Below are positions 53,758 through 61,386 of a stretch of 64,000 nucleotides of DNA, piece by piece. Origin of the DNA: Rossellomorea sp. BNER. GTDB lineage: Bacteria; Bacillota; Bacilli; Bacillales; Bacillaceae_B. The first letter of the stretch is position 1, and each line of letters starts with the position of its first letter. The translations under genes and the position numbers were made by a program. A model generated the notes under the pieces. That model saw only the letters and a list, made by a program, of their open reading frames with translations, was not told the DNA's origin and did not search any database. The stretch spans positions 1-64,000 of the forward strand of contig JANAVG010000011.1 in the NCBI GenBank assembly GCA_024213275.1. Direction: 5' to 3'.

Positions 53758-54716
53758 TATGTATTCACTTCCGCTTTATAAAATTTTCCTTGATAGCTAT
53801 TACGGCGCTTTAATTCATCATCAATGCTATTTAACACCGACCATTTATTAACACTCCACATCGGTCCAACCATTAAATCAATCGGTCCATCGCCTGTAAT
53901 CCTGTGAACAATCATTTCTTTAGGTATGATTTCTAATTGATCACACACAAGATTGACATACTCTTTCTGGGAAAGGAATTCTACCATTCCTTTTTCATAT
54001 TGCTTCACCATTGGTGTTCCTTTTAAAAGGTGGAGCAAGTGAATTTTAATTCCTTGGACATCCAGCTTGGCTACTTCTTTAGCCGTTTCCATCATCATTT
54101 TGTAATCTTCCTGAGGAAGTCCGTTAATAATATGAGAACATACTCGAATGCCATGCTTTCTTAGTTTATTAACCCCTTCTACATAACATTCGTAGTCATG
54201 GGCGCGATTGATTAGATTGGCTGTTTTTTCATGGACAGTTTGTAAACCAAGCTCCACCCAAAGGTATGTTCGTTTATTTAATTCGGCAAGGTATTCAACG
54301 ACATCATCTGGTAAGCAATCTGGCCTAGTTGCAATCGAGATTCCAACGACATCCTTCTGATTTAAAACCGTCTCATATTTCTCACGGAGTTCTTTAACAG
54401 GTGCATGTGTATTCGTAAATGCCTGGAAATAGGCCATATACTTTCCATCTTTCCATTTTTGGTGCATTCTCTCTTTAATATCATTAAATTGTTTTTCCAA
54501 TGGATCTATACGTTTTCCCGCGAAATCACCCGAGCCAGCTACACTACAAAATGTACATCCACCATGTGCAACCGTACCATCACGATTTGGACAATCAAAT
54601 CCGCCATCTAAAGCGACTTTAAAAACTTTATGACCGAAGTGATTACGAAGATGATAATTCCATGTATGGTAACGTTTATTATCTGATGCAAATGGAAATG
54701 GGTTTGTTTGAGTCAA
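53757..54716 (-). CDS. mnmL: Radical SAM protein MnmL (YtqA)
   Basis: 320 residues from a TTG 7 bases after aaggaggtg; the upstream frame has no ribosome site. Radical-SAM cysteines of the TIGR01212 group in FDCPNRDGTVAHGGCTFCS, with VELGLQT and SHIINGLPQED downstream. The B. subtilis YtqA subgroup, renamed MnmL, converts cmnm5(s2)U to nm5(s2)U, the substrate of MnmM encoded by the next gene, and replaces the MnmC route of E. coli. Confidence 0.92.
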   Translation of the reverse strand: MTQTNPFPFASDNKRYHTWNYHLRNHFGHKVFKVALDGGFDCPNRDGTVAHGGCTFCSVAGSGDFAGKRIDPLEKQFNDIKERMHQKWKDGKYMAYFQAFTNTHAPVKELREKYETVLNQKDVVGISIATRPDCLPDDVVEYLAELNKRTYLWVELGLQTVHEKTANLINRAHDYECYVEGVNKLRKHGIRVCSHIINGLPQEDYKMMMETAKEVAKLDVQGIKIHLLHLLKGTPMVKQYEKGMVEFLSQKEYVNLVCDQLEIIPKEMIVHRITGDGPIDLMVGPMWSVNKWSVLNSIDDELKRRNSYQGKFYKAEVNT

Positions 54717-54906
54717 GACAAACACCTCCTTAATTAAGGTCTGTATCAATAGGTTTTTGATTATATGAATTTTAACATGAACCAACTCTTCTATCCAATT
54801 GTAATCATTAACAGTCTATAGGTTGACTTTTCCACTAGTGAATCATGCCTTATTGACAAAAACTAAATGCGAAGCCAAAGCTTCATCTTGATGTAGGAGG
54901 AATCGT

Positions 54907-55200
54907 ATGGCAACAAGAAGATCGATAGACGAGTGCATACAAAGATGTGAAGATGCTATCCGGAATGCTCAGAATCAGTATAAAGATGGAAGTAAACAAG
55001 ATCATTACCATGATGTAGAATATTCAGCTGCTATGATGCAGCTTGAGGAAGCTACGAATGAAGTAATGCAGTTGGCAAATAGCGCTAACTCACAACAAAG
55101 AGAGCAGCTTCACCGAATGAGATTACAGGTCCAGAAACTTCAAAATGAAATGATCTTGTTAGATCATGATCCTTCCGTTGTAGGAGGAAAACTACATTGA
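54907..55200 (+). CDS. ytzC: DUF2524 protein YtzC
   Basis: 97 residues, ribosome site taggagg. Coiled helical protein (ATRRSIDECIQRCEDAIRNA; QQREQLHRMRLQVQKLQNEM) matching recalled B. subtilis YtzC. Divergent from mnmL. Its TGA overlaps the start of the next small gene by 4 bases. Function unknown. Confidence 0.83.
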   Translation: MATRRSIDECIQRCEDAIRNAQNQYKDGSKQDHYHDVEYSAAMMQLEEATNEVMQLANSANSQQREQLHRMRLQVQKLQNEMILLDHDPSVVGGKLH

Positions 55201-55367
55201 AAAAACGGTCGAAACAAAATAATCCAGAACAAAAAACTAGAAATGCATCCCGTAACCTTGATACAGAATTCGGTGAAGAGTATAATCCAGTAAAAAAATC
55301 AAAACAGAACTATGCAAAACAAGGTCAGCAGGTTAAGTCAAAGCAGCATGTGGAAAAGCCTGATTAA
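55197..55367 (+). CDS. 56-residue basic protein coupled to ytzC
   Basis: TTG start 9 bases after an aggagg that lies inside the end of ytzC; start and ytzC stop share TTGA. Sequence begins MKKRSKQNNPEQKTRNASRN and ends KSKQHVEKPD: Lys/Gln/Asn-rich, hydrophilic, no cysteine, low complexity. This composition recalls small spore proteins, and a Glu-Phe-Gly stretch (DTEFGEEY) faintly recalls gamma-type SASP, but no family match can be claimed. A terminator follows 24 bases after the stop. Confidence 0.65.
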   Translation: MKKRSKQNNPEQKTRNASRNLDTEFGEEYNPVKKSKQNYAKQGQQVKSKQHVEKPD

Positions 55368-55390
55368 ATCTTTCTGTTTATTGATTAATT

Positions 55391-55440
55391 TGCCAAGTGC
55401 CGTGGTGGTGCGGTGCTTGGTTTAAATGTTTTTTTTTTAA
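55391..55440 (+). terminator. Terminator after the ytzC pair
   Basis: CCAAGTGCCG / CGGTGCTTGG hairpin (two G-U pairs) followed by T-runs. The rest of the gap to yttB (55441-55689) shows no gene. Confidence 0.7.
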
Positions 55441-55689
55441 TTCATGAGAAATTAACCACTCATATCCCCGATTCTGACCTCTTCTTTCTGTGGATCCAGG
55501 AAAATTCACTTTGGCCCAGCATTGTAAAAGAGCGTCCCTTATCCAACTACTTGAAGAAGTAATGCCAATTAATAGTAAAGCAAAAGTAAATAAATTATAA
55601 ATTCTTCCTTTTACCTATTGCTAAACTCAAGAAAAAGCAATAGAATTTATTTTGGTTTTCGAAATAAACGGGGAGAGGAAGCGAATAGC

Positions 55690-56880
55690 ATGCCTAAGTC
55701 ACTCTGGCTATTAGTAATAGGTATGATGGTGAATGTAACAGGTGGATCTTTTTTATGGCCCCTTAATACAATTTATATTAATAATTATTTAGACAAATCG
55801 TTATCAGTTGCTGGAATCGTTTTGATGCTAAATGCAGGAGCAAGTGTAGTGGGAAATTTAATTGGTGGAAGTCTTTTTGATCGTTACGGGGGATATCGTT
55901 CAATCTTATTTGGAATATCCATCACTTTATTAGCTCTCGTAGGGATGAACATCTGGAACGGTTGGCCTCATTATGTCGTGTTTTTAACCATTGTTGGCTT
56001 TGGATCTGGAATCGTGTTTCCATCTATGTATGCCATGGCCGGTTCTGTTTGGCCAGAAGGTGGAAGAAAAGCCTTTAATTACATTTATGTTGCCCAAAAT
56101 GTTGGTGTTGCCATAGGAGCTGCATTAGGTGGATTTGTCGCATCCTTCTCTTTTCAATACATTTTTCTTGCAAATTTAGCTATGTATATTGTGTTCTTTG
56201 TTATCGCCTTTTTTGGCTATCGTTCAATCTCCATTCAGACAGCTAAACAAACATCATTGCTGAATGAAAAAACGTTTATCAAAAACAAAAATAAATTTAC
56301 AGCCCTTATCTTGATTTGCACAGCTTATATTTTATGCTGGGTAGGGTATGTTCAATGGCAATCAACCATTGCAAGCTATACACAGGAAATTAACATAAGC
56401 TTAAATCAATACAGTTTACTCTGGACGATTAATGGTGCACTCATTGTTTTAGCTCAACCGCTCCTATCAAGAGCTATAAAACGCTTTGAAGATAACTTGA
56501 AAATTCAAATTTTAATTGGTACGTTCATCTTTATGATTTCGTTTGTAGTGGCTGCAAAAGCGGATGCTTTTCAATTATTCGCGATTGCCATGATTATTAT
56601 GACGATTGGTGAGATGCTGATTTGGCCAGCAGTACCGACAATTGCGAATCAATTAGCTCCAAAAGGACGCGAAGGTTTTTACCAAGGAATTGTGAATAGT
56701 ACGGCAACAGGAGGAAGAATGATTGGTCCTTTTCTTGGAGGAGTGCTCGTAGATTCATTTGGAATGCCGACGCTTTTCTACAGCCTCATCGGGTTATTCA
56801 TCATTTCCTTTTTTATCACGATCTTTTATGATCGTTCCTTGAAGGAGAAAAAGAATATTTCTATATCGGTATCATCATAA
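55690..56880 (+). CDS. yttB: MFS transporter YttB
   Basis: 396 residues from ATG 55690 behind gaggaag. Twelve membrane spans. The loop 2-3 signature is GGSLFDRYGGYRSILFG and the second half carries the matching LSRAIKRFEDNL. Placed before leuS as in B. subtilis (yttB). Multidrug or sugar-efflux like; substrate unknown. Confidence 0.85.
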   Translation: MPKSLWLLVIGMMVNVTGGSFLWPLNTIYINNYLDKSLSVAGIVLMLNAGASVVGNLIGGSLFDRYGGYRSILFGISITLLALVGMNIWNGWPHYVVFLTIVGFGSGIVFPSMYAMAGSVWPEGGRKAFNYIYVAQNVGVAIGAALGGFVASFSFQYIFLANLAMYIVFFVIAFFGYRSISIQTAKQTSLLNEKTFIKNKNKFTALILICTAYILCWVGYVQWQSTIASYTQEINISLNQYSLLWTINGALIVLAQPLLSRAIKRFEDNLKIQILIGTFIFMISFVVAAKADAFQLFAIAMIIMTIGEMLIWPAVPTIANQLAPKGREGFYQGIVNSTATGGRMIGPFLGGVLVDSFGMPTLFYSLIGLFIISFFITIFYDRSLKEKKNISISVSS

Positions 56881-56887
56881 CCCTCGA

Positions 56888-56928
56888 ATCGACTGCTACA
56901 GTAAATGACTGTACAGTCTTTTTTTATT
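56888..56928 (+). terminator. Terminator of yttB
   Basis: GACTGCTACAGT / ACTGTACAGTC hairpin followed by TTTTTTT. Confidence 0.8.
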
Positions 56929-56977
56929 AAAGACTTTTATTAAATAGGAATTTATAATTCGTGAATTTATGTTGAAA

Positions 56978-57150
56978 TGGTGCAATTAGGACTGATTTTC
57001 GTGCAATAAATGAAAACCGATGCAATTAAAGCGAGATTAAATGAAAGAAGAACTTGGTAACTGTAAGGAATCTGTCGGAAAAGGAGAATAATTTGTCCGT
57101 ATTCTCTAACAATTTGTCCATAACTGCCAATATTTTGTCCGAAATCCCGT
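56978..57150. repeat. Two sets of 21-bp repeats upstream of the sigma-54 activator
   Basis: (G)NTGCAAT recurs at 56981, 57002 and 57021 (steps 21 and 19) with TTTTCGTGCAAT in the second unit, the same word as at 41902-41933. Then TTTGTCC recurs at 57092, 57113 and 57134, exactly 21 apart. The minus strand keeps a frame open here (7-residue pseudo-repeats) only because 21 is a multiple of three. The rest of 56929-57282 shows nothing else. Confidence 0.65.
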
Positions 57151-57282
57151 ATATACTGACCGTTCGACAAACTCAGACAATTTCCGACAATTGAAGGATC
57201 GTCTATTCATAAAGGAAGAGTGGCAAAATTCCGAAAAAATAATTCAGAAAATGTTAAAATAAAAGAAAAACGTGGTGATCAG

Positions 57283-58641
57283 ATGAACAGTCTTCTTTCG
57301 AAAGTATCGATTGAAATGGTTGAGAAAATACTTGAAATTGCCTATGAATGGCTTGTTGTGGTGGATAATGAAGGCTATATCATTTACATAAATGCAAGCT
57401 ATTGCCGGTTTCTTGAGGTGGACAGAAAAGAGGCGATTGGGAAACATGTAACAGAAGTGATTGAGAACACCCGAATGCATCTTGTGGCAAGCTCTGGAAA
57501 AGAAGAAGTGGCAGACCTTCAATATATTCGCGGAAATTATATGATTGCCAATCGGATTCCGATTGTTGTGAATAACCAAGTCATTGGTGCCCTTGGAACG
57601 GTTATTTTTCGTGACACAAGTGAATGGATGCAAATGAGCACACATGTAAAGAATATGATGTCTAAAATTCAAAGCTATATCCAAGATATCAATAATGGGG
57701 TAAAGTACACGCTTGAAGATATATTGGGAGGATCCCCTCAAATCCAGGAATTAAAAGATAAAGTAAAAATGATTTCTCCTAGTGATATATCGGTTCTCAT
57801 TAGGGGGGAGAGTGGGACAGGCAAAGAATTATTTGCACACAGTATCCATCAGTTAAGCGAGCGAAGTCAGCAGCCTTTTATTAAAGTAAACTGTGCAGCC
57901 ATTCCTGAACACCTTTTAGAGTCAGAGCTTTTTGGATATGAAGAAGGTGCTTTTACTGGTGCTAAAAAAGGGGGTAAAAAAGGGAAGTTCCAGCTTGCGG
58001 ATGGGGGAACACTCTTTCTCGACGAAATCGGAGATATGCCCTTAAATATGCAGGTGAAATTATTGCGTGCTCTTCAAGAAGGAGAAGTAGAACCAATCGG
58101 AGGAACGAAGACGGATTCTGTAGATGTAAGAATTATCGCTGCCACAAACCGACCTCTAGAGAAAATGATGGAAGAGAAACGATTCCGGGAAGATTTATAT
58201 TATCGAATTAATGTCGTACCATTCCAAATACCGCCTTTACGAGAACGCCATGCTGATATTCAATTGTTAGCCCAGCATTTTATAGAGAAGTCATCTTCAA
58301 AATCAGGAAAACGGATGCTTGGCTTTGAACAAGATGTTCTTGACTTATTTTGTTCTTACAGCTGGCCAGGGAATATTAGAGAATTAGAAAATGTAATTGA
58401 AGCTTCCACCTATTTGTCCAATTCGAAGCTGATTACCAGTGAATCACTTCCTGAATACATTCAAAGTACAAGTATATATAAAGTAGGTTCAAAAAATCTA
58501 AAAGAAATTTTAGAAGAAACAGAGAAAAAAATAGTAGCTCAAAGCCTTCAGCAATTTAGTGATAAGCGTGCAGCGGCAAAAGCTCTAGGGATTAGTAAGT
58601 CAAGTATGTATGAAAAATTAAATAAATATGATCTTTTATAA
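57283..58641 (+). CDS. Sigma-54-dependent transcriptional activator (PAS-AAA+-Fis)
   Basis: 452 residues from ATG 57283. N-terminal PAS domain (about 15-115: AYEWLVVVDNEGYIIYINAS). Central AAA+ domain with Walker A GESGTGKE, the sigma-54 contact loop GAFTGA, Walker B GGTLFLDEIGD and RIIAATNRPL. C-terminal Fis-type helix-turn-helix (KRAAAKALGISKSSMYEKL). This is the RocR/AcoR-type Bacillus architecture with a small-molecule or redox signal sensed by the PAS domain. Directly downstream lie its likely dyad sites, a -24/-12 promoter and the transporter/dehydrogenase operon it should control. Confidence 0.93.
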   Translation: MNSLLSKVSIEMVEKILEIAYEWLVVVDNEGYIIYINASYCRFLEVDRKEAIGKHVTEVIENTRMHLVASSGKEEVADLQYIRGNYMIANRIPIVVNNQVIGALGTVIFRDTSEWMQMSTHVKNMMSKIQSYIQDINNGVKYTLEDILGGSPQIQELKDKVKMISPSDISVLIRGESGTGKELFAHSIHQLSERSQQPFIKVNCAAIPEHLLESELFGYEEGAFTGAKKGGKKGKFQLADGGTLFLDEIGDMPLNMQVKLLRALQEGEVEPIGGTKTDSVDVRIIAATNRPLEKMMEEKRFREDLYYRINVVPFQIPPLRERHADIQLLAQHFIEKSSSKSGKRMLGFEQDVLDLFCSYSWPGNIRELENVIEASTYLSNSKLITSESLPEYIQSTSIYKVGSKNLKEILEETEKKIVAQSLQQFSDKRAAAKALGISKSSMYEKLNKYDLL

Positions 58642-58642
58642 G

Positions 58643-58656
58643 TCCGGATATCCGGA
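58643..58656. promoter_or_regulatory. Upstream activator site 1
   Basis: TCCGGATATCCGGA, a perfect 14-base dyad that begins right after the activator's stop codon. About 150 bases upstream of the -24 element. Same TCC(A/G)G-N4-C(T/C)GGA form as the next two sites. Confidence 0.65.
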
Positions 58657-58660
58657 ATGA

Positions 58661-58684
58661 AGTCCAGTTATCTGGACTTTTTTG
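58661..58684 (+). terminator. Activator-gene terminator containing upstream activator site 2
   Basis: AAGTCCAG-TTAT-CTGGACTT hairpin followed by five T. Its stem core TCCAGTTATCTGGA (58663-58676) has the same dyad form as sites 1 and 3 and lies 20 bases centre to centre from site 1, about two helical turns. It can serve both as terminator and as activator-binding site. Confidence 0.7.
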
Positions 58685-58739
58685 TTCGCGCTAAATTTCT
58701 GAACATTCCGTGAAAAGAATGCAAATTTATATCGATTAT

Positions 58740-58753
58740 TCCAGGTTTCTGGA
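58740..58753. promoter_or_regulatory. Upstream activator site 3
   Basis: TCCAGGTTTCTGGA (extended TTCCAG...CTGGAA), third dyad of the set, 45 bases before the -24 element. Confidence 0.6.
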
Positions 58754-58795
58754 ACAGTTCATCCCTAAAACCAATGAAGTAAAGCGTTTTCATTA

Positions 58796-58812
58796 TTGGC
58801 ACACATCTTGCA
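58796..58812 (+). promoter_or_regulatory. Sigma-54 (-24/-12) promoter of the permease operon
   Basis: TTGGCACACATCTTGCA: GG at 58798-58799 and GC at 58810-58811 separated by exactly 10 bases, matching TGGCAC-N5-TTGC. 52 bases before the permease ATG. Confidence 0.85.
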
Positions 58813-58863
58813 AATAAAAAACAAGAAACGTGTGATTGTTATATACAATAAGGGGGTAAAGAA

Positions 58864-60189
58864 ATGTCATTAAGTATGATCGGTTTAATTGGGGGACTCA
58901 TTCTACTTATTTATTTAACAATGAAAGGGATGAATATATTAATTGTAGGTCCTATTTCAGCACTTTTTGTAGCGGTATTTAGCGGAATGCCACTTTTTCC
59001 ACAGTTAGTTGGGGAAGGGGAAGCAAACTTAGTAGGGAATTATATGTCTGGTTTTACTGGATTTGTTGCAGCATGGTATTTAATGTTCTTACTTGGTGCT
59101 GTTTTTGGAAAAGTAATGGAAGACAGTGGAGCAGCCGATAGTGTGTCTCGTTTTGTTGTCGATAAGCTTGGGATGAAATATGCTGTATTGGCGATTGTTG
59201 CGGCATGTGCACTTTTAACCTATGGAGGAGTGAGCCTTTTTGTTGTTGCTTTCTCTGTTTATCCAATGGCCGTTAGTTTGTTCAAACAAGCTGATTTGCC
59301 ACGTCGGTTTATTCCGGCTGCCTTAGCATTTGGGTCGGTAACATTTACGATGACATCGGCAGGTTCGCCTGAGATTCAAAACTGGATTCCCATTGATTAT
59401 TTGAATACAAGCCCGTATGCTGGCTGGGAGGTTAGTTTAATTGTCGCGATCTTTATGGCAGTCTTTGGATACTGGTGGTTAAAACGAATGATTACAAAAG
59501 CGCTAAATAAAGGCGAACGATTCGAAGCAAGAAAGACAGATCCTGTTTTGGATGAATCTAAACCATTACCAAATCCATTTACAGGACTTATTCCGTTAGT
59601 GGTAGTACTCATACTCTCGTTTATTTTCCATGATGCATTAAAGCAATCTGCATTAATTATTGCTTTACTTGGTGGAATCATCACGGCCTATATTTTAAAC
59701 AGAAAATTTTTTAAAGGATTTTGGAATGCTGTTTCAGAAGGAACAATTGGTGCCTTGATTGCCATAGGCAATACGGCTGCGGTAGTAGGCTTTGGAGGTG
59801 TAGCGAAAGCTGTACCTGCCTTTGAGACTGCAGTTAATGTCATGACAAGCATACCTGGGTCCCCCCTTATCGGTGGAGCGATTGCCGTTAGTGTTATCGC
59901 TGGGATGACAGGTTCTGCTTCAGGAGGTCAGGCGATTGCGTTACCGATAATAGCACCCCATTATGTAGATGCTGGAGTCAATCCGGAAGCATTGCACAGG
60001 GTTGTCGCGATATCATCTGGAGCCTTGGATTCTCTTCCGCATAACGGATATGTAGTAACAACGATTCGCTCGATATGTGGTGAAAGCCACCAGCAGGCAT
60101 ATGGTGCAGTTGGAGCCGTTACCGTTATCGTTCCTTTAATTGGTTTAGCTATTGCAATAATCTTATTTTCACTTGGACTTGGTATATAG
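58864..60189 (+). CDS. GntP-family permease
   Basis: 441 residues, about 12 membrane spans, ribosome site aagggggt. GntP-type features: GFVAAWYLMFLLGAVFGKVM, LLTYGGVSLFVVAF, TMTSAGSPEIQNWIPIDYL and SSGALDSLPHNGYVVTTI. Takes up a small organic acid. Its operon partner, a 3-hydroxybutyrate-dehydrogenase-like enzyme, and GntP/SDR pairs known in other Bacilli make 3-hydroxybutyrate or a related hydroxyacid the best guess. Controlled by the sigma-54 promoter upstream. Confidence 0.88.
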   Translation: MSLSMIGLIGGLILLIYLTMKGMNILIVGPISALFVAVFSGMPLFPQLVGEGEANLVGNYMSGFTGFVAAWYLMFLLGAVFGKVMEDSGAADSVSRFVVDKLGMKYAVLAIVAACALLTYGGVSLFVVAFSVYPMAVSLFKQADLPRRFIPAALAFGSVTFTMTSAGSPEIQNWIPIDYLNTSPYAGWEVSLIVAIFMAVFGYWWLKRMITKALNKGERFEARKTDPVLDESKPLPNPFTGLIPLVVVLILSFIFHDALKQSALIIALLGGIITAYILNRKFFKGFWNAVSEGTIGALIAIGNTAAVVGFGGVAKAVPAFETAVNVMTSIPGSPLIGGAIAVSVIAGMTGSASGGQAIALPIIAPHYVDAGVNPEALHRVVAISSGALDSLPHNGYVVTTIRSICGESHQQAYGAVGAVTVIVPLIGLAIAIILFSLGLGI

Positions 60190-60207
60190 AAAGGAGCTTT
60201 TAAGGAG

Positions 60208-60984
60208 ATGGTGAACGATAAAGTTGTCTTCGTTACAGGAGCAGCACAAGGGATTGGATTTGAATTGGCAAAGGAATTTGCCCATAACGGAGCAAAAGTA
60301 GTCCTAACCGATCTCAATGAAGAGAAAGTAAAGGAATCTGCTCAATCCTTAGTAGAAAAAGGTCTTGTGGCTATTGGGTTAAAATGTGATGTAACGTCGG
60401 AAGAGGAAATCAAAACGGCTATTGTTCAAACAGTGAAGGAATTTTCTTGTTTAGATGTTTTAATCAATAATGCCGGTATACAGCATGTTTCTTATATTGA
60501 AGAGTTTCCGACTGAGAAATATGAGCTCCTACTCAAAGTAATGCTAACGGCTCCATTTATTGCCATCAAACATGTATTGCCCCAGATGAAGAAGCAAAAA
60601 TTTGGACGTATCATTAATATGTCATCCATCAATGGGTTAGTAGGCTTTGCAGGAAAAGCAGCTTATAACAGTGCAAAGCATGGTGTGATTGGACTTACAA
60701 AGGTAGCAGCACTTGAGGCAGCCGATCACGGAATTACTGTAAACGCGGTTTGTCCTGGTTATGTAGATACACCACTTGTAAGAAATCAGCTATCAGATCT
60801 TGCGAAAACAAGAAAGGTACCATTAGAGAATGTGCTAGAGGATGTTATATATCCGCTGGTACCTCAAAAAAGACTTCTTCAAGTAAAAGAAATAGCTGAT
60901 TACACCATGTTTTTATCTAGTGAAAAAGCTGGTGGAGTGACAGGGCAAGCCATTGTCATTGATGGTGGTTATACGGTACAATAA
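60208..60984 (+). CDS. Short-chain dehydrogenase, 3-hydroxybutyrate dehydrogenase type
   Basis: 258 residues. NAD-binding GAAQGIGFELA, NNAGIQHVSYIEEFP, catalytic Ser in NMSSINGLVG, Tyr-x-x-x-Lys in AAYNSAKHG, and CPGYVDTPLV and TGQAIVIDGGYTVQ, all typical of the bacterial D-3-hydroxybutyrate dehydrogenase group. It would oxidise 3-hydroxybutyrate to acetoacetate with NAD. No CoA-transferase or thiolase gene is nearby. It starts 18 bases after the permease; GTG 60211 is an alternative start. Confidence 0.85.
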   Translation: MVNDKVVFVTGAAQGIGFELAKEFAHNGAKVVLTDLNEEKVKESAQSLVEKGLVAIGLKCDVTSEEEIKTAIVQTVKEFSCLDVLINNAGIQHVSYIEEFPTEKYELLLKVMLTAPFIAIKHVLPQMKKQKFGRIINMSSINGLVGFAGKAAYNSAKHGVIGLTKVAALEAADHGITVNAVCPGYVDTPLVRNQLSDLAKTRKVPLENVLEDVIYPLVPQKRLLQVKEIADYTMFLSSEKAGGVTGQAIVIDGGYTVQ

Positions 60985-61056
60985 AGGCATATACGAGTAA
61001 ATCCATTGAAATAACTCGGTAAATGACAAAATTATTATAGTTTTTGAAAACTAGGC

Positions 61057-61085
61057 TTGAAACTCCGTATAAAATTGAATAAAAT
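61057..61085 (+). promoter_or_regulatory. Putative sigma-A promoter of leuS
   Basis: TTGAAA (61057-61062), 17 bases, TAAAAT (61080-61085), just before the T-box leader. Confidence 0.6.
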
Positions 61086-61104
61086 AGTGTATACAATAGA
61101 TGTA

Positions 61105-61360
61105 TACTAAAAGACATTGATAAGGAATAGTAATGATCAACTTCCGACGAAGAGAGTTGACGGCTGGTGAAAGTCAACCGGGAGCATCATGAACTCGCCC
61201 TTTGAGTTGCAAGTGTGAATAATGTAATACTTGCCGTTTTCCGCGTTAAGGATGATTGAAGTGAGTGGCGTGTACACTAAGCTGGGTGGTACCGCGGGAG
61301 ATTATTCATAATAGCTCTCGTCCCAATATTTTTTATATTGGGGCGGGAGCTTTTTATTTT
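61105..61360 (+). promoter_or_regulatory. T-box leader of leuS
   Basis: The T-box word TGGTACCGCG with following GG lies at 61287-61297 in front of a terminator hairpin (GCTCTCGTCCCAATA / TATTGGGGCGGGAGC, T-run, ends about 61360). The specifier loop carries GAACTCGCC with the Leu codon CTC at 61194-61196. Uncharged tRNA-Leu (GAG) should bind and allow leuS transcription. That tRNA is not among those in this window (TAG and TAA). Confidence 0.93.
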
Positions 61361-61386
61361 TTACTACTTAAAAGGAGGTTAGAGCC

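Noticed and set aside
56967-57170. Minus-strand 67-codon frame with 7-residue repeats
   Set aside because: The repeat arises from 21-base DNA repeats, a multiple of three; no ribosome site and it overlaps the leader of the activator gene.
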